This document shows, piece by piece, positions 6,661 to 12,505 of a DNA stretch of 13,356 nucleotides (positions are counted from its first letter, which is position 1; every line of letters starts with the position of its first letter). A model generated the notes under the pieces. The model saw only the letters and a program-made list of their open reading frames with translations. It was not told the origin of the DNA and did not search any database. The stretch is from the NCBI GenBank assembly GCA_001816695.1, contig MHCR01000020.1, positions 152-13,507 of the forward strand. Reading direction: 5' to 3'. A program made the position numbers and the translations under genes. Source of the DNA: Candidatus Woykebacteria bacterium RBG_16_39_9b. Its GTDB lineage: Bacteria; Patescibacteriota; Microgenomatia; Woykebacterales; RBG-16-39-9b.

Positions 6661-7677
6661 ATGTTGAAGGTTGCAATAAACGGGTTTGGTAGGATAGGCA
6701 GGAGCGCGTTTAAAGTTGGCCTGGATCATCATAAAAACGAAGTCGATATTGTCGGAATTAATGATCTCACAGATGCTGCAACGCTCGCCCATCTTCTCAA
6801 ATATGATACAGCCTACGGTGTTTATCATCGAAAAATTTCCGCCAGCGGAAATAATATTATTGTTGACAACCAAAAATACGAGGTTTTTGCCGAAAAAGAC
6901 CCCTCTAACCTGCCTTGGAGAGAATTAGAAGTAGACGTGGTAATTGAATCAACTGGAAGATTTACAAATAAGGAAGGAAGCATGGGGCACATAAAGGCTG
7001 GAGCGAAAAGAGTAGTGATAAGCGCGCCAGCAAAAGGTGGAGATATTGGTACTTATTTAATAGGTGTAAATGCCGATCAAGATATGGGGGAAGAGCAGAT
7101 TATAAACAATGCTTCTTGCACGACAAACTCTGTTGCGCCGGTTGCCGCAATCATGCACGCCAAATTTGGTGTGGCTAAAGCGATGATGACTACAATACAT
7201 AGCTATACTGCAGATCAAAACTTGCAAGACGGCCCACATAAGGATTTACGACGTGCTCGTGCGGCAGCAGAAAATATTGTTCCTACTACAACAGGAGCTG
7301 CAGTTGCTACAACTGAAACCATACCAGAACTAAAAGGTTTATTTGACGGTATGGCGATTCGCGTTCCGACACCAGTTGGCTCGATTTCTGATTTTACCTT
7401 TCTTTTAAAGAAAAAAGTTACGGTTGACGAGGTGAATAAGGCATTCAATGAGGCGTCTGCAAGCCCCCTATATAAAGGTATCTTAGCCGTGACAGAAGAG
7501 CCGCTTGTTAGTAGTGATATTGTTGGCAGGACAGAAAGTTCGATTGTGGACCTTTCTTTGACCCAGGTAGTTGATGGAGATTTAGTGAAAATTTTTGCTT
7601 GGTACGACAACGAAATGGGATATTCCCACCGATTAGTAGAACAAGTAATCCGTGCAGGAAAGCAAATTAAGAAGTAG
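6661..7677 (+). CDS. gap: Glyceraldehyde-3-phosphate dehydrogenase, type I
   Basis: A 338-aa cytoplasmic enzyme that oxidises and phosphorylates glyceraldehyde-3-P to 1,3-bisphosphoglycerate. The Rossmann motif NGFGRIGR (7-14) is followed by IND (33-35), whose Asp35 reads ribose hydroxyls and favours NAD. The catalytic segment ASCTTN has C153; H180 lies in TIHSYT. Also present are the phosphate/substrate region PHKDLRRARAAAENIVPTTTGAA and the C-terminal WYDNEMGYSHR. The residue before PHK is Gly where many NAD enzymes have Leu; the Pro is kept, so NAD use remains likely. ATG 6661 is chosen because the Shine-Dalgarno AGGAGG (6651-6656) precedes it by 4 nt. It heads the carbon cluster and is separated from rpiB by 150 nt of structured sequence. 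Confidence 0.97.
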   Translation: MLKVAINGFGRIGRSAFKVGLDHHKNEVDIVGINDLTDAATLAHLLKYDTAYGVYHRKISASGNNIIVDNQKYEVFAEKDPSNLPWRELEVDVVIESTGRFTNKEGSMGHIKAGAKRVVISAPAKGGDIGTYLIGVNADQDMGEEQIINNASCTTNSVAPVAAIMHAKFGVAKAMMTTIHSYTADQNLQDGPHKDLRRARAAAENIVPTTTGAAVATTETIPELKGLFDGMAIRVPTPVGSISDFTFLLKKKVTVDEVNKAFNEASASPLYKGILAVTEEPLVSSDIVGRTESSIVDLSLTQVVDGDLVKIFAWYDNEMGYSHRLVEQVIRAGKQIKK

Positions 7678-7681
7678 AAAT

Positions 7682-7782
7682 GCGAGCTTAGCTACTGTTT
7701 CTCATTTAAACTATCGTTAAATAGAAACTTTCAGTTTCTGCGTTTAGGTCAAACTACATTCGAAACAGCAGCCTGCGCTCGC
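7682..7782 (+). repeat. Nested inverted repeats between gap and rpiB
   Basis: The outer arms are GCGAGC...GCTaCTGTTTC (7682-7701) and GAAACAGcAGC...GCTCGC (7762-7782). They pair at 16 positions with one mismatch and a small 3/4-nt internal loop. Inside lies a perfect 7-bp hairpin, AGAAACT (7723-7729) with AGTTTCT (7733-7739) and a 3-nt loop. No T-tract follows, so a simple terminator is unlikely. The structure could set relative expression or stability of gap and rpiB messages. Confidence 0.6.
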
Positions 7783-7785
7783 TCA

Positions 7786-7834
7786 TAGGTCTTAGGTCTT
7801 AGATCTGAAATCTGATATCTGAAATCTATGATCT
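7786..7834 (+). repeat. Degenerate 7-nt tandem repeat running into the rpiB start codon
   Basis: Seven consecutive 7-nt units, each ending in TCT: two copies of TAGGTCT, then TAGATCT, GAAATCT, GATATCT, GAAATCT, and finally ATGATCT (7828-7834), in which ATG is the rpiB start codon. There is no Shine-Dalgarno. TAGATC (7800-7805) can also pair with GATCTA (7830-7835), which includes the G of the start codon. Confidence 0.75.
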
Positions 7835-8334
7835 ATTTAGCTAGCGATCATGCAGGGTTTGAACTAAAAGAAAAAGTGAAAAACTATCTCAAAAGCGCTG
7901 GTTATGATGTGACGGATTGCGGCGCAAACAAATTTGACCCAAACGATGACTACCCCGATTTTATTAGCAAGGCGGTGGAGAGTGTTTCTAAAGATCCAGA
8001 AGAATCAAAAGCTGTTATTTTTGGAGGGTCGGGCCAGGCCGAAGCTATGGTTGCGAATAAGTTTCCCAATGTTCGCTGCGCCCTCTTTTATGCTGCTGTC
8101 GCTCCCTTTCAAGCTGCCGACATAACTGGTAGGAAAAGCGAGGATCCTTTTGAAATGATCCGATTGACGCGAGAGCACAACGATGCCAATGTTTTGTCAA
8201 TTGGAGCAAGATTTGTCCCCGAAGAGATTGCTTTAAGAGCTGTAAAAGCATGGTTGGAACAACCTTTTACTGGGGAAACACGCCACGTAAGGAGGATTAA
8301 CAAAATAAGGAATATTGAGGCGTCAAGTGGTTGA
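7828..8334 (+). CDS. rpiB: Ribose-5-phosphate isomerase B (Mycobacterium-type active site)
   Basis: Interconverts ribose-5-P and ribulose-5-P. This is a 168-aa RpiB/LacB-family protein: SDHAGFELK (6-14), the anion-hole loop GGSGQAEAMVANK (66-78), and REHNDANVLSIGARF (115-129). E. coli-type enzymes carry a catalytic Cys at the position of Gly66; here the loop follows the pattern of Mycobacterium tuberculosis RpiB (GGSGxxE), where Glu takes the catalytic role, so Glu72 is the probable base. H117 and R-rich tail residues fit phosphate binding. There is an extra segment (about 89-110, ITGRKSEDPFEM) between the 'RCALFY' strand and the RLTREHN helix compared with compact family members. ATG 7828 is the only sensible start but lacks a Shine-Dalgarno. 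The 3' end overlaps rpe by 8 nt. Confidence 0.9.
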   Translation: MIYLASDHAGFELKEKVKNYLKSAGYDVTDCGANKFDPNDDYPDFISKAVESVSKDPEESKAVIFGGSGQAEAMVANKFPNVRCALFYAAVAPFQAADITGRKSEDPFEMIRLTREHNDANVLSIGARFVPEEIALRAVKAWLEQPFTGETRHVRRINKIRNIEASSG

Positions 8335-8995
8335 AATTATTCCAGCGATTTTAAGTAAAACAAGCGCAGATTACCATAAAAAGTTTAAGGTAATCGAACC
8401 TTTGGTTGAATGGATACAAATAGATATTGTTGATGGTCGGTTTGCGCCAAATAAAACTATTGGACCGCAAGTAGTTAAAGATTTTCGAACAGTTAAAAAG
8501 CTTGAAATTCAACTAATGGTTCGGTTTATTGAAGATTGGGTCGATCCTTTTATTGAAATCCAAGCGGTTAAAAGAATTATTTTTCCTGTCGAGACTGCTG
8601 CGGATCCAATTGGACTGATCCATCATTTAAGAAGACACAAGATAGAAATTGGAGCCTCAGTTAATCCCACAACACCAGCAGACAGATTACAGCATTTAAT
8701 TGGCCATCTCGATACTGCATTGGTTTTAAGTGTGCATCCAGGGTTTTCTGGACAGCATTTTGTATATGGAAGTTTAGAAAAAATTAAAAAGATAAAGGAA
8801 ATGAGACCTGACATAAGAGTCGAAATTGATGGAGGTATATCTCCCGGAACTGCTGGAAAAGCAGCCGAGGCAGGAGCAACTATCTTGAATTCTGGAAGTT
8901 ATATTTTCGAAAATGATACAATAGAAGGCGAGACCTATTCAGAAAGAGTAAAGAACGCACTTAATTCGTTGAAAGAAGATGTTAAAGATTTCTAA
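8327..8995 (+). CDS. rpe: Ribulose-phosphate 3-epimerase family protein, metal-ligand His replaced
   Basis: A 222-aa TIM-barrel protein; the family interconverts ribulose-5-P and xylulose-5-P. Recognisable blocks are IIPAILS (4-10), QIDIVDGRFAPNKTIGP (31-47), IQLMV (61-65), GASVNPTTP (109-117), LSVHPGFSGQHF (134-145), VEIDGGI (165-171) and the NSGSYIF end of the phosphate site. Catalytic Asp33 and Asp168 are kept, but both metal-binding His of typical Rpe (HxDxxD and HLMV) are Gln31 and Gln62. It may use metal differently or act on a related sugar phosphate. GTG 8327 was chosen over TTG 8315 because GAGG lies 6 nt before it and family residue 1 falls there. It overlaps the end of rpiB, so the two are probably coupled. 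Confidence 0.85.
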   Translation: MVEIIPAILSKTSADYHKKFKVIEPLVEWIQIDIVDGRFAPNKTIGPQVVKDFRTVKKLEIQLMVRFIEDWVDPFIEIQAVKRIIFPVETAADPIGLIHHLRRHKIEIGASVNPTTPADRLQHLIGHLDTALVLSVHPGFSGQHFVYGSLEKIKKIKEMRPDIRVEIDGGISPGTAGKAAEAGATILNSGSYIFENDTIEGETYSERVKNALNSLKEDVKDF

Positions 8996-9003
8996 AAATA
9001 GTT

Positions 9004-9012
9004 AGGGGGTGA
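9004..9012 (+). promoter_or_regulatory. Ribosome binding site that points to an AUU start
   Basis: AGGGGGTGA closely matches the anti-16S sequence and ends 5 nt before ATT 9018. The in-frame TGA at 9015-9017 immediately precedes that codon, and the next possible standard start (TTG 9048) has no Shine-Dalgarno. This site therefore decides the start of the cupredoxin gene. Confidence 0.65.
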
Positions 9013-9017
9013 GTTGA

Positions 9018-9461
9018 ATTAGAACAATTGTAATAGCAATAATAATTTTGGTAGTAGTTGTTGCAGCATTTATACTATTTAAAGGTGTATATCAACCAGA
9101 TACTGGTTCAACTCCAGCTACAACGACAGGTAGCACATCTTCCGCTGTTCGGCAAGGCTCTCCATCAGCAAACAAAGAAGAGGGTGTCACTATTACTTAT
9201 AGTAATGGTAGCTTCTCACCATCTGAAGTAACTGTGAATTCGGGTAGTAAGATAACTTGGTTAAACAACGGCGATCAGGAGATAAAAATTGGAGCTAATC
9301 CGCACCCAATCCATACAGGCAACAAAGAAGTTTCTGGTGGAGATTTTACCCTGAATCTGGCGCCGGGTGAAAGTAAAAGCGTGGTGGTTACAAAAACAGG
9401 AAGCTTTGGCTATCACAATCACCTGAATTCAAGTGAAGGGGGAACAATAACAGTCAAATAA
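9018..9461 (+). CDS. Membrane-anchored cupredoxin-like protein with probable ATT start
   Basis: A 147-aa protein if read from ATT 9018: a basic residue, a strong transmembrane anchor (4-21), a Thr/Ser/Gly-rich linker (to about 55), then a cupredoxin beta-sandwich (57-147), probably facing outside. Likely metal ligands are H96 and H99 in NPHPIHTG, and H133 and H135 in YHNHLN. The ordinary blue-copper set has Cys and Met (YxCxxHxxM); here Cys is Asn and the Met position is not visible, so the site is His-only and may not be type 1. Starting at TTG 9048 would cut the anchor to about 11 residues and leave no ribosome site. It sits between rpe and transketolase N and overlaps neither. The copper or redox role is inferred from the fold. 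Confidence 0.8.
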   Translation: MRTIVIAIIILVVVVAAFILFKGVYQPDTGSTPATTTGSTSSAVRQGSPSANKEEGVTITYSNGSFSPSEVTVNSGSKITWLNNGDQEIKIGANPHPIHTGNKEVSGGDFTLNLAPGESKSVVVTKTGSFGYHNHLNSSEGGTITVK

Positions 9462-9473
9462 GGAAATCTGCTC

Positions 9474-10355
9474 ATGAAAATTGGTGAACCGCAGGACCAT
9501 TTAGGACACACTCATATAGAAATCTTGGAAAAGACTGCAAATGCAATACGCCAAGATATAATCAAAATGCTTCTTGAAGCAGGAAGCGGTCATAGCGCTG
9601 GGCCACTTGGAATGGCAGATGTTTTCACCGCACTTTACTTCTCTGTTTTGAACCATAATCCTAAAAACCCAAAATGGGAGGACCGTGATCGGTTAGTTCT
9701 TTCCAACGGCCATATCGCGCCAGTACTCTATACTACACTTGCCCATGCTGGTTATTTCTCTCGTGAAGAAGCTCTTGGAACGCTGCGAAAACTAAACACT
9801 CGTTTACAAGGCCACCCTCATGTAGGCTCTTTGCCTGGGATAGAAAATAGCGGTGGTCCGCTGGGCCAAGGGCTTTCCCAGGCAATTGGTATGGTCTTGG
9901 CAGCCCATATGGACAGCAAGAAATATTGGGTGTATTGCTTGTTGGGAGATGGTGAGCAGGATGAAGGCCAAAACTGGGAAGCTATTATGTTTGCCGGGAA
10001 AAATAAACTGTTTAATCTTACGGCCATCACCGACCGTAATAATATTCAGATAGATGGGATGACAGAAAATATTATGCCCCTTGAGCCACTTCGCGAAAAA
10101 TACGAAAGTTTCAATTGGCACGTTCTTGAAGTTGATGGACATAATATTCAGGAGATAATCGATGCTTGCAACGAAGCAAAAGCAATTTATGAAAAACCAG
10201 TAATGATTATTGCTCACACGATTCCCGGTAAAGGAGTTGACTTTATGGAATTTGATTATCACTGGCATGGCAAACCACCAAAAGAAGACGAAGCAAAAAT
10301 GGCCCTAAAAGAAATAAGAACATTGAAAGGAAAAATAATAAGTGAACATGAGTAA
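9474..10355 (+). CDS. tktN: Transketolase, N-terminal (thiamine diphosphate-binding) subunit
   Basis: One half of a split transketolase, 293 aa, which moves two-carbon units between sugar phosphates. H40 in GSGHSAGPLGMADV and H80 in LSNGH match the catalytic/cofactor His; the ThDP motif is GDGEQDEGQNWEA (157-169) with Mg ligands D158 and N188 (TDRNNIQIDG). The conserved PGKGVDFME segment and WHGKPP lie near the C-terminus. Length fits the first half of the roughly 650-aa single-chain enzyme. ATG 9474 has AAGGA 9 nt upstream, overlapping the stop of the cupredoxin gene. The last codons (KGKIISEHE, stop) are repeated at 10887-10917. The C-terminal subunit lies 700 nt downstream with two small membrane-protein genes between, an unusual layout. 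Confidence 0.95.
   Translation: MKIGEPQDHLGHTHIEILEKTANAIRQDIIKMLLEAGSGHSAGPLGMADVFTALYFSVLNHNPKNPKWEDRDRLVLSNGHIAPVLYTTLAHAGYFSREEALGTLRKLNTRLQGHPHVGSLPGIENSGGPLGQGLSQAIGMVLAAHMDSKKYWVYCLLGDGEQDEGQNWEAIMFAGKNKLFNLTAITDRNNIQIDGMTENIMPLEPLREKYESFNWHVLEVDGHNIQEIIDACNEAKAIYEKPVMIIAHTIPGKGVDFMEFDYHWHGKPPKEDEAKMALKEIRTLKGKIISEHE
10325..10355 (+). repeat. Parent copy of a 31-nt direct repeat (end of tktN)
   Basis: The last 31 nt of tktN, including its TAA, recur at 10887-10917 with 29 of 31 bases identical (differences at the third positions of the Ser and Glu codons). The spacing is 562 nt. See the pseudogene entry at 10887. Confidence 0.85.
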
Positions 10356-10368
10356 GGTGGTGATATAA

Positions 10369-10845
10369 ATGACTAATGCAATTAAAATTGGATTACTTGT
10401 TGCGATTGCGATCGTTTTTCCTTTGATGGTTGGTTTGGGGGCGGAAGCTTTTTATCCATCACCAAAAATGAGTGATGAATGCGAATCTACCATGTCTTGG
10501 CAAGGCTCAAAGGAACCTTCCGAGTCTGAGCAAGCAGCTGTTGATAAATGTAATAAGGATTTCGAAAAGGAAATGCAGACTTATAATCGAAACATCTTCA
10601 TACCGATAACGATAATTGGTTTTGTCGCACTTGCCGCTGGAGCCCTGTTTATTAGTGAGGCGATGGGACCGGTAGCGCCAGGTTTAGTTTTTGGTGGTTT
10701 GTTTACGATATTATATAGCGCGGGCCGTGGTTTCACAGCGGTTGATAAACGGTGGTTATTCTTGGAGTTAGTAGTTGTGTTGATTGGATTGATTTTGGTA
10801 ACAAGGAGGTACTTACAAGTAACAGCCAAAGAGAGTAAAAAATGA
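10369..10845 (+). CDS. Hypothetical membrane protein, four predicted TM segments
   Basis: A 158-aa protein I cannot assign to a family. Hydrophobic segments lie near 5-27, 76-97, 99-121 and 128-146. The 28-74 loop is acidic, contains C38 and C61 (a possible disulfide) and would be extracytoplasmic if segment 1 runs in-to-out. A basic tail (RRYLQVTAKESKK) follows segment 4. The Shine-Dalgarno AAGGTGGTGAT (10354-10364) overlaps the tktN stop and gives a strong start at ATG 10369. Its stop TGA overlaps an ATG (ATGA, 10842-10845) of a remnant of the transketolase C gene. It lies between the transketolase halves, so it may be co-translated with them; a physical link is only a guess. Confidence 0.8.
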   Translation: MTNAIKIGLLVAIAIVFPLMVGLGAEAFYPSPKMSDECESTMSWQGSKEPSESEQAAVDKCNKDFEKEMQTYNRNIFIPITIIGFVALAAGALFISEAMGPVAPGLVFGGLFTILYSAGRGFTAVDKRWLFLELVVVLIGLILVTRRYLQVTAKESKK

Positions 10846-10889
10846 CAAGCGCCAGACCGAATCCAAAACTTTTTGATCCTAAAATAGAA
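10842..10889 (+). pseudogene. Remnant of a second transketolase C-subunit gene (5' end only)
   Basis: Starting at ATG 10842, which overlaps the preceding stop as ATGA, the reading MTSARPNPKLFDPKIE aligns with the N-terminus of the intact C subunit at 11057 (MNEQNLNPKLFEGEVE). NPKLF falls at residues 7-11 in both, and the DNA stretch 10860-10876 matches 11075-11091 at 16 of 17 bases. The frame then runs into the displaced tktN tail and stops at TGA 10911-10913, giving a 23-codon ORF. It is a relic of a duplication; whether the mini-ORF is still translated cannot be seen. Confidence 0.75.
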
Positions 10890-10917
10890 AGGAAAAATAA
10901 TAAGCGATCATGAGTAA
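10887..10917 (+). pseudogene. Remnant of a second transketolase N-subunit gene (3' end only)
   Basis: Reading from 10888 gives KGKIISDHE then TAA, versus KGKIISEHE then TAA at the end of intact tktN. The DNA is 29 of 31 identical. It is fused directly behind the tktC relic, with GAA shared at the joint. The order (tktC start, then tktN end) is that expected at the junction of a tandem duplication. Confidence 0.85.
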
Positions 10918-10940
10918 AGTTATTTTAAAAGAATGGAAAC

Positions 10941-11057
10941 ATGAAACCACTTAATATATTGGTTGGTTTTGTCGTCATACTTATTGCTATTTTGGCTTTA
11001 ATTTATTTTGTACTACCAATGTTTAAGGAATTTGATCTCGGAGCTCTTCCATTTTAA
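10941..11057 (+). CDS. 38-aa single-pass membrane mini-protein
   Basis: ATG 10941 opens a 38-codon frame: MKPLN, then a hydrophobic helix of about 20 residues (6-25), then MFKEFDLGALPF. Its TAA overlaps the ATG of the transketolase C gene by one base (TAATG), a typical coupling arrangement. A weak GGA-type ribosome site precedes it. It occupies the second copy of the slot that the 158-aa membrane protein occupies in the first copy of the duplicated unit, though the two proteins share only hydrophobicity by eye. It could be a real small membrane protein, or a shrunken leftover kept as a translational coupler. Confidence 0.55.
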   Translation: MKPLNILVGFVVILIAILALIYFVLPMFKEFDLGALPF

Positions 11058-12037
11058 TGAACGAACAAAATTTGAACCCAAAACTTTTTGAGGGCGAAGT
11101 GGAACAAGTACCTACTCGTGACGGGTATGGTCAAGGGGTAGTTGCTTTGGGTGAAAAGAACCCTAATGTTGTTGTATTAACTGGCGATCTTTCCGAATCC
11201 ACCAGGGCCAATATGTTTCAGGAAAAATTTCCGGAGAGGTTTATTGAGGTTGGTGTGGCCGAGCAAAATATGATGGGAATTGCAGCGGGATTGGCGCTTT
11301 CCGGCAAAATTCCTTTTGTTTCCTCTTACGCTGTTTTTGTTCCTGGAAGATGTTGGGATCAGCTTAGAGTGAGTGTTTGTTACAGTAAAGCGAACGTGAA
11401 AGTGGCCGGGGCTCATGCTGGTATTTCTGTTGGACCAGACGGAGCAACGCACCAGGCATTGGAAGATATTGCTATCGTTCGTTGTTTGCCCAACATCATT
11501 GTAGAAGTTCCTTGCGATGCTCTTGAAGCGAAAAAGACAACGATTGCTATTGGTGAATATACAGGGCCATCTTACTTTAGGTTTCACCGGGAAAAGACGC
11601 CGGTTATTACGACGCAAGATACATCATTTAAAATCGGAAAAGCAGAGATCTTCAGAGAAGGAGAAAACGTCACTGTTGTAGCTTGTGGACCGTTGGTCTA
11701 TCAGTCTTTGCTTGCCGCCAAAGAATTAGAAAAGGAGGGCATAAAAGCTGAAGTAATCAATAATCACACAATAAAACCAATTGATAAGCTGACTCTTGCG
11801 GCCAGTGCTAAAAAAACCGGTGCGGTGGTTACCGTTGAAGAGCACCAAATCAACGGTGGTCTTGGTGGAGCGGTAGCTGAAGTGTTGGCCGAAAATTACC
11901 CTGTCCCAATGGAGCGGATTGGTATGCCAGATTCTTTTGGGGAAAGCGGACAGCCAAACGAACTCCTAGAAAAATACGGGATGAGTGTGAAAAAAATCAA
12001 AGAAGCAGTAAAATCTGTTTTAAAGCGTAAAAAATAA
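11057..12037 (+). CDS. tktC: Transketolase, C-terminal subunit
   Basis: The second half of the split transketolase, 326 aa, holding the pyrimidine-binding domain and the transketolase C domain. TRDGYGQGVVALGE leads into the domain; E69 in VGVAEQNM is the Glu that activates thiamine diphosphate. Substrate and cofactor stretches include FPVSSYAVF-like (FVSSYAVFVPGRCWDQLR), AGISVGPDGATHQALEDIA and PSYFRFHRE. The C domain (from about 195) has GENVTVVACGPLVY and the ending EEHQINGGLGGAVAE and GMPDSFGESGQ. It must pair with the N subunit at 9474-10355 to be active. ATG 11057 overlaps the stop of the 38-aa gene. The first 16 codons have a relic copy at 10842. It abuts the next membrane gene with no spacer. 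Confidence 0.95.
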   Translation: MNEQNLNPKLFEGEVEQVPTRDGYGQGVVALGEKNPNVVVLTGDLSESTRANMFQEKFPERFIEVGVAEQNMMGIAAGLALSGKIPFVSSYAVFVPGRCWDQLRVSVCYSKANVKVAGAHAGISVGPDGATHQALEDIAIVRCLPNIIVEVPCDALEAKKTTIAIGEYTGPSYFRFHREKTPVITTQDTSFKIGKAEIFREGENVTVVACGPLVYQSLLAAKELEKEGIKAEVINNHTIKPIDKLTLAASAKKTGAVVTVEEHQINGGLGGAVAEVLAENYPVPMERIGMPDSFGESGQPNELLEKYGMSVKKIKEAVKSVLKRKK

Positions 12038-12496
12038 ATGGTGATTGTTGTCAGAAAGAATGACAATAGATTTTTCTTAACCGCCTTATTACTATTAAGT
12101 TTTCTGTTTTACGCCGCTTCATTTTATTCGCTCTGGCTTGAAGAACCCACTCTTTTGAAATTCTCTGATTTTCAGCTTTTAACAGTTCAGCTGCTTGGGG
12201 TTTTATTTGCAGCCCTGTTTTTAAGAGTAAGAAAGGAGTTTTTTAGAGTTTCTCTGTTTGGAATTGGGATCCTTGTTGCTATTATGATGTTTTTCCCATT
12301 TGCTTTTATTTGTATTGATCGATGTCCCAACAACTCCTTAATTATATTTACCCTAGTTGTTTTTTCCTCGCTTATATTTATAGCTGTCCACATTTGGTCC
12401 CTTTTTAAAAATAACCTTTTTAAAGGAAGCTTTCTTTTAATTACTATCGTTTTGTATTTGCTATTATTAGTTACCTCCCTGCCTTTTAAAGGTTAA
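12038..12496 (+). CDS. Hypothetical polytopic membrane protein
   Basis: A 152-aa, very hydrophobic protein with about five predicted membrane segments (12-33, 45-62, 71-93, 100-123, 128-148) and short loops. C92 and C96 lie at the end of segment 3 in an FICIDRCPN loop. No family motif is recognised. ATG 12038 directly follows the transketolase C stop codon (no gap), so translation is likely coupled; no separate Shine-Dalgarno is evident. Along with the 158- and 38-aa genes it is the third membrane protein interleaved with transketolase. The function is unknown. Confidence 0.75.
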   Translation: MVIVVRKNDNRFFLTALLLLSFLFYAASFYSLWLEEPTLLKFSDFQLLTVQLLGVLFAALFLRVRKEFFRVSLFGIGILVAIMMFFPFAFICIDRCPNNSLIIFTLVVFSSLIFIAVHIWSLFKNNLFKGSFLLITIVLYLLLLVTSLPFKG

Positions 12497-12505
12497 TAAT
12501 ACTAG

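Noticed and set aside
6502..6873. 123-aa minus-strand ORF across the DUF3179/gap boundary
   Set aside because: It covers the end of one real gene, the gap promoter and the gap N-terminus, and its composition has no family signal.
9804..10268. 154-aa minus-strand ORF opposite tktN, and similar ones opposite tktC (11177-11617), gap (7215-7610), the permease (3406-3702) and fba (12964-13278)
   Set aside because: All lie antisense inside clearly coding, conserved genes and show no motifs or ribosome sites; they are shadows of the real frames.
12482..12492. CCTTTTAAAGG palindrome at the end of the 152-aa membrane gene
   Set aside because: The arms leave a one-base loop, so no RNA hairpin can form, and it lies inside codons.
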